From: Saprospirales bacterium
Lineage (GTDB): Bacteria; Bacteroidota; Bacteroidia; Chitinophagales; Saprospiraceae
Assembly (NCBI GenBank): GCA_007695145.1
Contig: REEI01000041.1
Span: 19,339-83,338 of the forward strand
Length of the DNA stretch: 64,000 nucleotides
Direction of reading: 5' to 3'
Part shown: in pieces, positions 1-9,896 of the stretch
Position numbering within the stretch: the stretch's first letter is position 1
How the letters are laid out: each line of letters starts with the position of its first letter
Made by a program: the position numbers and the translations under genes
The notes under the pieces: model-generated
The model's input: only the letters and a program-made list of their open reading frames with translations
The model's database searches: none
Told to the model about the DNA's origin: nothing

Positions 1-204
1 GGGAAGTATGGCATGCGACAGCGCATCACCAATCAGGGCCATATTCCGGAGGACTATAAAAACACCGAGTATGCCACAACTTATTCCTACCATAACAGAG
101 GCGGTAAGTGCTCGGATAATCCACGGGTATTGCAAAAATTCCAGTATCTCCATTTTGAAGGAAGTCCTTTAAACAAGGCAAAAGTAAAAATTAGATTAGA
201 CTAA
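1..204 (+). CDS. C-terminal fragment of an unidentified protein, truncated by the window edge
   Basis: Frame 1 is open from base 1 through the Met at 13 to TAA at 202-204. It converges with and overlaps the ppx-like gene by 9 nt. No family recognised. Confidence 0.4.
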   Translation, partial: GKYGMRQRITNQGHIPEDYKNTEYATTYSYHNRGGKCSDNPRVLQKFQYLHFEGSPLNKAKVKIRLD

Positions 205-1116
205 AGTTGTAAAAACTCCCTCCTTTATGGAATAGGGCGATACAATTACCTCACTTATGGAGCATTTCCTCAATATTAAATTTAATAACACCAGTGCGGA
301 AGGGATCAAATCCGCTCTGGACTCAGGTATAGAAGGATGTTTCAGTCTCTCCCCGGCCGAGAGCCCAATAATTTGCTCTGAAAATTTAATTATCTCCTCG
401 GGATTTATTTTGGCAGACCCTTTAGGTGTTGTAGGGTTAAAATGCTCATGGATGAGGTCGAATGTACCCGAAATCCCAATTAGTCTATGTGCTGGTCGAT
501 TACTAATGATATTAAGCATCGGATGCATGATGGTAAGGAGATGATTTTCTAAAAGCTTCCTTTCTTCATTAGCCATCGGCTCCGACTTGTGAAACAAATT
601 CTTCAGGAAGGAAACCCCAATGTCAAAGCTCCATAGTTGAGACATCTTGCCTCCCTCTACCCATATAAATTCAACACTGCCTCCACCGATATCCATCAAA
701 AGATCGGTTTCTCCGGACAGGCAATCTGAGAGTTTAACTCCTTTGAAGATCAACTCGGCTTCTTTATTCCCGCTTATGACCTCAATTTTGATTCCTGTTT
801 CTAAGAGTACGCGATCTATAAATTCCCTTGTATTTGTTGCGTTGCGCAACATTGCTGTGCCAACAGCTTTGACTTTTCTTACTTTTTCCTCCTTTAATAG
901 CTCAGCAAATTCTTTCATCACACTGACAGCTCTTTCCATAGGGCCTTCCCCTATGAAGTCATTGGAATATTCGCCTATTCTCACATGGCTCCTGTGTCTA
1001 ACTGTACGGCTTTCGTCCAAATTTCTGCCCAGAGGGGTTATCATTAGGTGAAAGGTGTTGGTTCCCAGATCAATGACACCTGCTTTTTCACCTGCTTTGC
1101 TGCTGTACCGTTTCAA
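196..1116 (-). CDS. Ppx/GppA-family exopolyphosphatase / phosphatase
   Basis: Actin-like ATPase-fold motifs GVIDLGTNTFHLMI and LLMDIGGGSVEFIWVEGGK, plus IGISGTFD; about 306 aa. Confidence 0.9.
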   Translation of the reverse strand: MKRYSSKAGEKAGVIDLGTNTFHLMITPLGRNLDESRTVRHRSHVRIGEYSNDFIGEGPMERAVSVMKEFAELLKEEKVRKVKAVGTAMLRNATNTREFIDRVLLETGIKIEVISGNKEAELIFKGVKLSDCLSGETDLLMDIGGGSVEFIWVEGGKMSQLWSFDIGVSFLKNLFHKSEPMANEERKLLENHLLTIMHPMLNIISNRPAHRLIGISGTFDLIHEHFNPTTPKGSAKINPEEIIKFSEQIIGLSAGERLKHPSIPESRADLIPSALVLLNLILRKCSISEVIVSPYSIKEGVFTTLV

Positions 1117-1612
1117 AGTATTGCTTTAATACATTGTTGAAGTAATTGGCTCCGGATTGGCTGAGCCTGTGAGAATAGGTGGGTGTCCGATTTTCATCAA
1201 AGAATACAAAGTAGGAGCAGCCATCGAGAAAGTAAATATCTCCCTCAGCGAGTATTTCTCCCTCAGAAAGAAAGGCAACCATGGCAGAGGGAGTGCAATT
1301 TTCAGGCATTGTAGTGGATTCCCGATCAATGAAGTCTACTACCTGGCGAATTCCGGGAACCTCTGTCTGAGAAAAACTAATGGGATAATCATAGAAAATG
1401 TAGTCCACATAATCTGCCCTTGTTTTCAGTTGCGAAAAGTAGTCCTGCGGAAGGGCTGGTGTTCTTTCTGACTCAGCCATCCTCAGTTGGCTGCTATCAA
1501 CTTTTCCGATAGATTCTTCTGAAGATGAATCAGCTCCGCAGCCGATAGTCAAAACCAGTAATCCGGTCAAAGCAGAAAAGTAGAGAAAATATTTAAGTTT
1601 AGTTACAAGCAT
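1088..1612 (-). CDS. Small secreted lipoprotein of unknown function
   Basis: N-terminus MLVTKLKYFLYFSALTGLLVLTIGCGAD contains a lipobox (LTIGC). Overlaps the start of the ppx-like gene by 29 nt on the same strand. Confidence 0.7.
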   Translation of the reverse strand: MLVTKLKYFLYFSALTGLLVLTIGCGADSSSEESIGKVDSSQLRMAESERTPALPQDYFSQLKTRADYVDYIFYDYPISFSQTEVPGIRQVVDFIDRESTTMPENCTPSAMVAFLSEGEILAEGDIYFLDGCSYFVFFDENRTPTYSHRLSQSGANYFNNVLKQYFETVQQQSR

Positions 1613-1636
1613 AATGAAGGATTGAAATGAAAATTG

Positions 1637-2296
1637 TTAAATATGAAAGCCCAAATTGATGGTGACAAAACTACCCAGTAGAGATCGGGCACGAATATCT
1701 GAATTTTTTTTGGAATCGAAAAGAGGAAGGATTGATCGAGTGTACCTAATATTTAAACTTAGTTTTTCACTGAGGTGAATTCCCGCACCAATAAGCCAAT
1801 TAAAATCAGTTCGATTAAAGCGATCCTCTAGTTCTTCAATTAGGTCCTTATCTGCTGAAAAAGAATCGTGAAATTCTGACCTTAAAAGTCGACCTACTCC
1901 AAGCCCGGCTATAAACCTCATGCGGTGGTAGGGGTTCCCCTCATAGGAGATGTCTTCCCAATCATAAAAGGCTAAGTACATTGGAATCTCTGCGTAATGA
2001 AGGCTTATTCCTGGATGGTCCCGGTGTTTTCCGGGACGAAACCTGTTAGAGCTTCCCCGGCGGTTGTAAAGGAGGTCAATATTCCATCCAATTTTTGGCC
2101 CAAGATCTGAACTTAGACCTATTCCCGCATGGAGACCGGTTTTTTTTAGACCGGAAAGCCCGTCGCCCTGAATGTGGGAAAAATTGGAGCCCAACCAAAT
2201 TTTTGTTTCAAATACTTGCGAGAAGACAAAATTTGAGAAGCATGCTGCAAATGCAAGAGCGAGGAAAGATTTTAGCAATGAATTTGTTGATGCCAT
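1637..2296 (-). CDS. Outer-membrane beta-barrel (PorT-like) family protein
   Basis: Signal peptide; alternating amphipathic strands (GLHAGIGLSSDLGPKIGWNIDLLYNRRGS, LSLNIRYTRSILPLF); terminal strand FVTINLGFHI. Confidence 0.75.
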   Translation of the reverse strand: MASTNSLLKSFLALAFAACFSNFVFSQVFETKIWLGSNFSHIQGDGLSGLKKTGLHAGIGLSSDLGPKIGWNIDLLYNRRGSSNRFRPGKHRDHPGISLHYAEIPMYLAFYDWEDISYEGNPYHRMRFIAGLGVGRLLRSEFHDSFSADKDLIEELEDRFNRTDFNWLIGAGIHLSEKLSLNIRYTRSILPLFDSKKNSDIRARSLLGSFVTINLGFHI

Positions 2297-2748
2297 TGTA
2301 CTGACTTTATCAGAGTATTGTAAAAACGTCTCATATTAATCAAATTGTTTAAAATGAAAGCTTTTCAAAAATCCAGCTTCTCATTTTTGACAAACCCCAA
2401 GGTTTTTTTTGAAACTAATGGGACAGGATTATTGAGGTAGCTTAAAACTGGATTATAGGAAATATAAAAGGATAAGGCCTGGAAGTTGAGCAAATATATG
2501 GAATAGATGGTTGAAGATGCCAATTTTTAAATCGTATCAATTCTAATAACCCGCTGGAAGAAAATTCTTTAATTGTATCCCTGGAAAGGAAACCTGTGAT
2601 TTGTAGTGGAGGTATTCTGAATTATTTTAACTTTGGCCGGGTGTTGGTCAATACGTTGAAAATCCCCGGAAGGTTTAGGTTAGATTTTATAGAGCCCATA
2701 TAAACCCCCCGGGAATTTTGTTGTATTTGTTAGTAAAAGTACTCAGAA

Positions 2749-2952
2749 ATGAAGTTAGAAGAGTTGGAAGATGCTTTGAAGGAAAGAGGCTTTAAAATTA
2801 TTTACGCCAGGGGCAACTTTAATTCAGGCTATTGTAGAGTCAAAGATTCAAATGTAATCCTGGTGAATAAATTTTTTGACAAAAAGGGGCGACTTTTATG
2901 TCTGAAAGAAATTCTAGATGAGGTTATGCAGGAAATACAGAATAAGGCGTAA
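2749..2952 (+). CDS. Small conserved-looking hypothetical protein (67 aa)
   Basis: Compact ORF just upstream of, and codirectional with, the MBL-fold gene (16 nt gap). Composition looks like a real protein. Confidence 0.6.
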   Translation: MKLEELEDALKERGFKIIYARGNFNSGYCRVKDSNVILVNKFFDKKGRLLCLKEILDEVMQEIQNKA

Positions 2953-2967
2953 TTCTAAAAACTTCAA

Positions 2968-3747
2968 TTGACAATGTACGAACTCACTTTTTTAGGAACA
3001 GGAACATCACAGGGAATACCGGTGATTGGATGTGAATGTAAAGTATGCAATTCACCCGATCCTCGAGACCACAGGTTGCGGACTTCTGCTTTGTTAAAGG
3101 TGGGAGGGAAAACTTTTGTCTTTGATGCAGGTCCTGATTTTAGGCAGCAAATGCTTCGCGAGAGGGTGAAAAATATTGATGCCATTCTATTGACTCACGA
3201 GCACAATGATCACGTCATTGGCCTGGATGATGTGAGGCCATTCAATTTTATGCATCGCAAAGGGATCGATATATTTGGGACCGACCGTGTGATCAAAGAG
3301 GTTGCCAATCGGTTCCCATATGTATTTGAAGAGAATCCCTATCCTGGCGCTCCCCAAATCTCCACCCATCTGATTGAGCCCTTAATTCCATTCAATGTTA
3401 ACGGAACCGATTTTTTTCCATTACCGGTTTTGCACGGAAGTTGGCCGGTACTGGGATTTAAATCCGGACCGGTAGTATATATCACCGATGCAAAGTATAT
3501 ACCTGAGGAAGTCCTTGATGAAATAAAGGGAGCGGAAATTTTGGTCTTAAATGCTTTGAGAAAGAAGGAGCACCACTCCCATTTGAGCCTGAATCAGGCA
3601 ATTGAGATTTCGCTTAAAGTTGGAGCGAAAAATACCTATATTACTCACGTTTCTCATGTAATGGGATTGTACAACGAGGTACAGGCAGAACTGCCGTCGG
3701 GCGTTTATTTAGCTTATGATGGGTTGAAAGTGAGTGCCGGACTTTAG
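2968..3747 (+). CDS. MBL-fold metallo-hydrolase (PhnP/RNase Z-like superfamily)
   Basis: LTFLGTGTSQGIPVIGC, FDAGPDFRQQ, LTHEHNDHVIGLDDVRPF and YITHVSH motifs. Start may be the second Met. Confidence 0.9.
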   Translation: MTMYELTFLGTGTSQGIPVIGCECKVCNSPDPRDHRLRTSALLKVGGKTFVFDAGPDFRQQMLRERVKNIDAILLTHEHNDHVIGLDDVRPFNFMHRKGIDIFGTDRVIKEVANRFPYVFEENPYPGAPQISTHLIEPLIPFNVNGTDFFPLPVLHGSWPVLGFKSGPVVYITDAKYIPEEVLDEIKGAEILVLNALRKKEHHSHLSLNQAIEISLKVGAKNTYITHVSHVMGLYNEVQAELPSGVYLAYDGLKVSAGL

Positions 3748-3910
3748 GCCAGGAGGATAATTATTTGATACTGAAAAGTGAATACCTGATGGGTTGAGAA
3801 ATTTATTGAAACTTTATCCGTCTATATAATATTATAAGTTTAACCGACAAGAAACTGAGCAGCATTTTGCAGATTGACTGATTAGAACCAACACTTTATT
3901 AACGCCAGAC

Positions 3911-4882
3911 ATGAGGTCCATACCACTACTTTTCCTGGTTTTCATGATTTTGATTGTGCCGGCCTATGGGCAGCAATTGCCTCATTTTAGTATGTCTGCA
4001 TTAAATAAGTATCAATTCAATCCAGCAGTTTCAGCATTTTCTGATCGGCTGAGTGCGGCAGGATATCACAGAGATCAATGGAGAAGTGCTCCCGGAGGAC
4101 CCTCTACTCAAATTTTAAATGCTTTTTTCCCCTTCGATTACGGAGAGAGTGCCCTTGGGTTTCAATTTAAAAATGACGCTATTGGTTTAGAGAGAACCAT
4201 GTCTATTTTCGTTTCATATGCACATCGCTTCAATACTGAATATGGATCTTTCGCAATAGCCGTAAACTCAGGTGCAGAACAAAAATCTATCGACCAGTCT
4301 CGTCTAAGAACCCCCGGTGGTAACTATGTGGAGGAAAATATTCAACACAATGACCCGCTTCTCGATGCTTCCGGCTTGAGGAGTCTTGTTCCGAAATTTG
4401 GACTGTCCGCCTGGTATTCATATGGAAGATGGGATGTAGGATTATCTGCACAGAACTTTGCGATTGGCAGCCATTTTGGAGGAGATTTATTTTCTTTCAA
4501 TCTCAATCCTGTTTACTCCTTATATGCCGATTATTTTTATCCAGTCCTTGAGGATTGGTTTGTAGTACCATCGGTACATATCTATTCTGATCTCAATCAA
4601 ACTCAGGTTCATTTTAGCGCATTGGGGAGCTACCAAAATCTCTATTTTGGGGGTTTGGGCCTTCGAGGCGCAACATCCAGATCAATTGATGCTCTTACCG
4701 TAATGGCAGGTGTTAAAGTGAATGAAAGATTTAGCATATACTACAATTACGACATAGGCCTTTCCAGTATGTACAATCCCATGAATCAAACCCATGAGTT
4801 CGCCCTTATTTACAGAGGGGCTGAGTGGCCCCATAGCCGCCAAAGACCACCCGTAATATACAATCCCCGGTTCATGGAGTAA
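3911..4882 (+). CDS. PorP/SprF family type IX secretion system outer-membrane protein
   Basis: Signal peptide then QQLPHFSMSALNKYQFNPAVSAFSDRLSAAGYHRDQWRSAPGGPSTQILNAFFP, the typical PorP/SprF N-terminus. Directly upstream of gldKLMN. Confidence 0.93.
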   Translation: MRSIPLLFLVFMILIVPAYGQQLPHFSMSALNKYQFNPAVSAFSDRLSAAGYHRDQWRSAPGGPSTQILNAFFPFDYGESALGFQFKNDAIGLERTMSIFVSYAHRFNTEYGSFAIAVNSGAEQKSIDQSRLRTPGGNYVEENIQHNDPLLDASGLRSLVPKFGLSAWYSYGRWDVGLSAQNFAIGSHFGGDLFSFNLNPVYSLYADYFYPVLEDWFVVPSVHIYSDLNQTQVHFSALGSYQNLYFGGLGLRGATSRSIDALTVMAGVKVNERFSIYYNYDIGLSSMYNPMNQTHEFALIYRGAEWPHSRQRPPVIYNPRFME

Positions 4883-5129
4883 CCCATTAAAAAATTATTA
4901 ATGTGTTAAATTCCTTTTGAAAACTATCTCAGAAAGGGGTTTTTACTTTACTTCGCAAAATAGTTCTTGTAAATGACCCGTTCAAGGGGTCGCGAGCTGG
5001 AATTGGGTATTCTTAAATATTTCATAAATAATTAATGATAAAGCTGTTGGAATAAATAAGTTCATAAATTTACAACTGCTATCGAATTGAGTAAGGTAAT
5101 TAACGATTGAAGGTAAACTATATAAAAAC

Positions 5130-6362
5130 ATGAGTCGCAATCTTTTGTACATTGGAGTTTTACTATTGGCTGTCCTTATAATAGGCTGCGGTCAGAGTTT
5201 TGATGGTCAGCTAAGAGGGGTTGAAGACAGGCCCAGATGGACCGGAATTAATCCCTACGGGATGGTCTATATTCCCTCCGGAACCCTGCATATTGGCCAG
5301 TCAGATGAAGACATTTTTAATTCCTTTATTCAAAGGCCCAGAACCATATCTATTCCTGGTTTTTACATGGATGATACGGAAATCACCAACAACGAATATC
5401 GCCAGTTTGTTTACTGGGTAAGAGATTCAATTGCACATACGCTTTTGGATCACTTCTATGTTGACGAAAGAGGAGAGGAGCGTTTGGATTGGGAGTTTTT
5501 TATCGACTGGAACGATGAAATGCTAGAGCCCATGTTCATACCTCCCTCTCAGACCGTTAACAGAAGGCGCGCTTATGACGTTTCCATGTTTAATTACGAG
5601 TACAGATGGATTGACTGGCAAAGAGCAGCTCACGACAGAAATGCAACCTTTAATGATATCTTGAATATTGAGGTAGTCAATATTTATCCCGACACCCTTG
5701 TTTGGATTAGGGACTTCGCCTATTCATATAACGAACCAATGACGAGAAATTACTTCTCTCATCCCGCATTCGACGATTACCCTGTAGTGGGTGTTAGTTG
5801 GAAAATGGCTAAAGCATTTTCGTATTGGAGGACTCAAATGTGGGATGCTTTCAGGCCGCACGAACCCAATTCTGAGGATTTTAGACTTCCCACTGAGTTC
5901 GAATGGGAGTATGCTGCCAGAGGAGGAAGAGATTTAGCCCCATTTCCATGGGGAGCTTACAATCTTAGAAATGCGAAAGGATGCCTTATGGGCAACTTTA
6001 AGCCCGGAAGAGGAAATTACCCCGAAGATGGTGGTATGTATACAGTAAATGCATATATGTATTTCCCCAATGACTATGGACTTTACAATATGGCAGGGAA
6101 TGTCGCAGAGTGGACAGAGACCGCCTACTTTGAGAGTGCTTACAGCTATATCCATGACCTCAGCCCGGACATAAAGTACGACGCAAAACCCGATGACCCT
6201 GAATCTTACAAACGAAAGGTAGTCAGGGGTGGATCATGGAAAGACATCGGTTATTACTTGCAGACAGGAACAAGATCCTGGGAATATCAAGATACCACCA
6301 AGTCTTACATTGGATTCAGAAATGTCCTGACCTTCCTGGGACGATCTATTGATGACTTTTAA
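5130..6362 (+). CDS. gldK: Gliding motility / T9SS lipoprotein GldK (FGE-sulfatase-like)
   Basis: Lipobox LIIGC; FGE-sulfatase fold motifs (GFYMDDTEITNNEYRQFVYWVRDSI, RLPTEFEWEYAARGG, NVAEWTE, VVRGGSWKDIGYYLQTGTRSW, YIGFRNV); gene order K-L-M-N. Confidence 0.95.
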   Translation: MSRNLLYIGVLLLAVLIIGCGQSFDGQLRGVEDRPRWTGINPYGMVYIPSGTLHIGQSDEDIFNSFIQRPRTISIPGFYMDDTEITNNEYRQFVYWVRDSIAHTLLDHFYVDERGEERLDWEFFIDWNDEMLEPMFIPPSQTVNRRRAYDVSMFNYEYRWIDWQRAAHDRNATFNDILNIEVVNIYPDTLVWIRDFAYSYNEPMTRNYFSHPAFDDYPVVGVSWKMAKAFSYWRTQMWDAFRPHEPNSEDFRLPTEFEWEYAARGGRDLAPFPWGAYNLRNAKGCLMGNFKPGRGNYPEDGGMYTVNAYMYFPNDYGLYNMAGNVAEWTETAYFESAYSYIHDLSPDIKYDAKPDDPESYKRKVVRGGSWKDIGYYLQTGTRSWEYQDTTKSYIGFRNVLTFLGRSIDDF

Positions 6363-6482
6363 GCATATTTAATATTATACTTCTATATATTAACCAATTT
6401 TAATACCTCATCCTATGTTTTATAGGGGAGGTGCTAACTGATAGTGAAACTTTTTTCTTAATCTTTATAAAATCTTTGAATA

Positions 6483-7061
6483 ATGGCGTTTTACAAATCT
6501 AACTGGTTCAAGTACATTAAAAACCTATTTATTGGTCTTGGTGCTGCTGCAGTAATGTTGGGTGCTCTTTACAAAATTATGGCATGGCCCGGTGGTGATC
6601 TGATGCTTACCATCGGTCTGAGTGTTGAGGCCGCTATTTTTGCCTTTCTGGGTATCCTTCCTCCAGCAAAGGATTATTACTGGGAAAAACTTTACCCGGG
6701 ATTGGACAACTACCACTCTAATATCGCCCCCCTGACTCATGGAGAGGCAGCTAAGCCCATTGATGGTGATGTGGTTGAAAAGCAGTTGGGTGGAATGTTG
6801 GTTGAACTGGAGTCCATTTCAAAAAATATGGGGTCGCTTAAAGCCCTTCAGGAACTCGACTTTTCAAAAACAAAAGATCAGATCAAAACCATGGGTAGCT
6901 TCTATGACAAGATGAACGAAGCTATGGGACATATATCTGAATCCGTTGAAGATACAAAGAATTACCGTGATCAAGTAGCCGTTTTAAATAAAAATCTAAG
7001 CTCCTTGAATACGGTTTATGGAAATGTTTTGAACGCTTTTGGTGGCGGCCAAAGACAGTAA
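6483..7061 (+). CDS. gldL: T9SS inner-membrane motor protein GldL
   Basis: Two N-terminal TM helices with MAFYKSNWFKYIKNLFIGLGAAAVMLGALYKIMAWPGGDLMLTIGLSVEA, followed by a coiled C-terminal region; located between gldK and gldM. Confidence 0.95.
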   Translation: MAFYKSNWFKYIKNLFIGLGAAAVMLGALYKIMAWPGGDLMLTIGLSVEAAIFAFLGILPPAKDYYWEKLYPGLDNYHSNIAPLTHGEAAKPIDGDVVEKQLGGMLVELESISKNMGSLKALQELDFSKTKDQIKTMGSFYDKMNEAMGHISESVEDTKNYRDQVAVLNKNLSSLNTVYGNVLNAFGGGQRQ

Positions 7062-7138
7062 TTGTCAGTGTCGATAACATCCACCCAAAATTGGGTTGGT
7101 TGTATTAATCCTTATTTGTAACAACAAAAATTTAAAAA

Positions 7139-8713
7139 ATGTCAATACCTAAGGAACCGCGGCAGTTGATGATTACAATTATGTACCTCGTATTAACTGC
7201 CATGCTGGCACTGAACGTGTCCGCTGAGGTTTTCAATGCTTTCAAACTGGTGGACGAATCCCTTAAAGAGTCTGTTAGACAGCTCACAGAAGAAAATATG
7301 ATGCTTCCGGCCAGAATAAATGAATTGGCTCAGAGGGATCCTGAAACCTTCCAGAAATATGTTGAGTTAGCTCCCCAAGTTAGGGAGATGGCAGACGATT
7401 TAGTTCAGTATTTGGAGGATATCATCGAGGATCTGATCGAAGAGGCAGGTGGTTATGTGGAGGTCAACGGTGAAAGGCGTATTCTCAATGAAAAGCATAC
7501 CGAGGCCGCAAATAGAATTTTGGTTAATCGCGATGTTATAACCGGGGAGCCAGGAGAAGGGGCCAGACTACTGCAAAAATTGCTTCAAGCTCAGCAAGAC
7601 TTTATGGCAATGATCCCGGAAGAAGATTTGGAGAGACATCCATTCTCAGGAATCGCCATTTCAGTTGACCCAGATGCCTGGAGAGATTCAGAAACAGCTC
7701 GCGAGAGCTGGGAGGATTTTATGTTCAGCCGTATGCCTCTTGTCGCTGTACTTCCTATCTTTAGAAAGTATATCAATGACATTAGGTTAACTGAAAACAA
7801 TATTCTCACTTATTATCTGCAAAGGATTGGTGGAGAAGATATTGTTTTCGACCAGTTTTACGTGGTTGCTGCTCCGCAAAGTTCATATGTGATCCGAGGG
7901 GACAATTACGAAGCTGATATTTTCTTAAGTGCCGCTTCTTCAGCGCTGCCCGACATGGAAATTCTTATTAATGGACGATCTATTCCCATTGAAGATGGTA
8001 TAGGTAGGTTTGTTACAGGAACCAGCACCGTTGGTGTAAATAGATACACCGCAACCATTCGCTACTCCAACCCTGTTACTGGTGAAGTAAGTGAGTTCAC
8101 CAATGAGTTCCAGTTTGAGGTGGGTTTGCGATCTGCAAATGTCGCTGCGGAGAAAATGAACGTGTTTTACATAGGAGTTGATAATCCGGTTTCTATTTCT
8201 GCAGCCGGTATTCCTACAGCGCAGTTAAATATTACGGCTGAGGGTGCAGGAATAAGTCTGACTCCCATCGAGGGTTCTTCAAATCGATTCAATGTACGCG
8301 TTACCGAACCGGGAGATGCTTCAATTATTCTCTCAGGAGGTGGTCTTGAAAGGACTGCTTTTGAGTTTCGCGTGAGAAGGATCCCTGATCCGGTTGCCAA
8401 TTTTGCTGGCGAATCCGGTGGTGTCGCCCTCGGTGACGGCCAGTTTAGAGCTCAGAGGGGTGTAATAGCTACTCTGCCTAATTTCGACTTCGATGCTCGT
8501 TGTGAAATTGCCGGTTTTAGATTGGTGAGAATCGCAAGGAGACAGGATCCGCAAATTGCTGATAATGCAGGAGCTACTTTTGGCCCTGAAGCACAGCGAT
8601 TGGTTGATCAGGCTGCTCCCGGTGACCGCTATTTCTTTGAAAATGTTAGAGCCCGTTGTCCTGGTGATGCTACGACGCGTAGAATCAACGATATGGGTTT
8701 CACTATTCGATAA
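7139..8713 (+). CDS. gldM: T9SS motor protein GldM
   Basis: N-terminus MSIPKEPRQLMITIMYLVLTAMLALNVSAEVFNAFKLVDESL is characteristic of GldM/PorM; position in operon. Confidence 0.96.
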   Translation: MSIPKEPRQLMITIMYLVLTAMLALNVSAEVFNAFKLVDESLKESVRQLTEENMMLPARINELAQRDPETFQKYVELAPQVREMADDLVQYLEDIIEDLIEEAGGYVEVNGERRILNEKHTEAANRILVNRDVITGEPGEGARLLQKLLQAQQDFMAMIPEEDLERHPFSGIAISVDPDAWRDSETARESWEDFMFSRMPLVAVLPIFRKYINDIRLTENNILTYYLQRIGGEDIVFDQFYVVAAPQSSYVIRGDNYEADIFLSAASSALPDMEILINGRSIPIEDGIGRFVTGTSTVGVNRYTATIRYSNPVTGEVSEFTNEFQFEVGLRSANVAAEKMNVFYIGVDNPVSISAAGIPTAQLNITAEGAGISLTPIEGSSNRFNVRVTEPGDASIILSGGGLERTAFEFRVRRIPDPVANFAGESGGVALGDGQFRAQRGVIATLPNFDFDARCEIAGFRLVRIARRQDPQIADNAGATFGPEAQRLVDQAAPGDRYFFENVRARCPGDATTRRINDMGFTIR

Positions 8714-8725
8714 AAATTTATTATC

Positions 8726-9592
8726 ATGCTTATCAACTTTTTTCAAAAAGTTCTCTTCAGCCTTTGCGGGTTGACCATGATCACTTCAGTCCTGGCACAG
8801 GTGCCTGAAGAAATCATCACCGAAGCTTCCACTCCAATGGAGGAGCAATTTCTCGATGGAGTTGTTGAGAGGAATATCATTCACGAGACCTATGTCCTGC
8901 CATATGCCCCAATGAGAGAGGCAGATGTCCCCTGGGAAAGAACCATCTGGCGTGTGATTGATGTTAGAGAAAAAATTAATTCTCCTTTCATCAACCCCCT
9001 GAGACCCTTCGCTTCCATTATTATCGATGGAGCCCAGAATGGTGATTTGACGGCCTTTGGTGATGATAATTTTACCCAGCAAATGGATCCTGAAGAAGTT
9101 GAAAGGCTTTTATTCAGAATCGATACCAATTTGGTTATTGATCCAGAAACCTTCACAGAGGAAATCGTTATTACCCAAAGTAATATCGATCCAATGAGTA
9201 TTCAGCGTTTCAGAATAAAAGAGGTTTGGTATTTCAATAATAAGTATTCGAGACTGGGAGTTCGTGTTCTCGGTATTTCGCCTCTTCAGGATGTGACCGA
9301 TGAGGCTACCGGTGAATTTAGATATGAGCTTCCACTTTTCTGGATTTATTATCCTCAAGCCAGAGAACTTTTTGCAAGAGAGAGGGCTTTCGTAACAGGC
9401 AATGACGCAGCTCCAATGACATGGCTGGACCTCTGGGAAATGAGACGATTTTCCAGCTATATCTTTAAGGCGAGTAACGTCTACGATGAACGCCTTGAAG
9501 CGTTTCACGAAACCCGAATAGAGCAATTGAGAGAATCTAAGAGGATCGAAGATGATCTGTTCAACTTCGAACAGGACTTCTGGTCTTACTAA
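8726..9592 (+). CDS. gldN: T9SS periplasmic protein GldN
   Basis: Signal peptide; VPWERTIWRVIDVREKINSPFINP, KEVWYFNNKYSRLGVRVLGISPL and FWIYYPQARE motifs; immediately downstream of gldM. Confidence 0.95.
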   Translation: MLINFFQKVLFSLCGLTMITSVLAQVPEEIITEASTPMEEQFLDGVVERNIIHETYVLPYAPMREADVPWERTIWRVIDVREKINSPFINPLRPFASIIIDGAQNGDLTAFGDDNFTQQMDPEEVERLLFRIDTNLVIDPETFTEEIVITQSNIDPMSIQRFRIKEVWYFNNKYSRLGVRVLGISPLQDVTDEATGEFRYELPLFWIYYPQARELFARERAFVTGNDAAPMTWLDLWEMRRFSSYIFKASNVYDERLEAFHETRIEQLRESKRIEDDLFNFEQDFWSY

Positions 9593-9622
9593 GATAATTT
9601 TGCGACTTAATGATTTATTATT

Positions 9623-9661
9623 TCAGCCGCAGTGGTGCTTCCGCTGCGGCTGATTATTTTT
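9623..9661 (+). terminator. Rho-independent-like terminator after gldN
   Basis: Perfect 10-bp inverted repeat TCAGCCGCAG ... CTGCGGCTGA followed by TTATTTTT, 30 nt past the gldN stop. Confidence 0.85.
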
Positions 9662-9896
9662 AAACCCATCGGTTCCCTTTATCATAACATGCTTCTGCAA
9701 CTAACAATTATTTGCTATTTGTCACAGCTGCTGCGGTTTTAACTAAAAATAAGACTTTCCCTTTTTAAAATATTTGTTTGGCCCTGGTTTAAGGGGTTCT
9801 AAGAATATTGGATATTTCAGTGAATAAACTTCTTCCAACCGAGGAATAATAGCAGACCAATAAAGCAAGACAAATTTTCTTGTTTCGGTTTCGGCA

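Noticed and set aside
257-1051. Plus-strand ORFs at 257..544 and 647..1051
   Set aside because: Antisense to the well-supported Ppx/GppA gene, with low-complexity, Ser/Leu-rich translations.
2628-2635. TAACTTTG as promoter for the 2749 gene
   Set aside because: The -7 match is good but the nearest TTTG is 24 nt away and the ATG is >110 nt downstream; not strong enough to list as a feature.
2968-3747. MBL-fold gene as part of a phosphonate (phn) operon because of PhnP-like similarity
   Set aside because: No other phn genes nearby; the fold is widespread, so only a generic call is justified.
4967-4995. GACCC-gttcaa-GGGGTC inverted repeat as terminator after the PorP/SprF gene
   Set aside because: Only a 5-bp stem with no T-run; could be chance.
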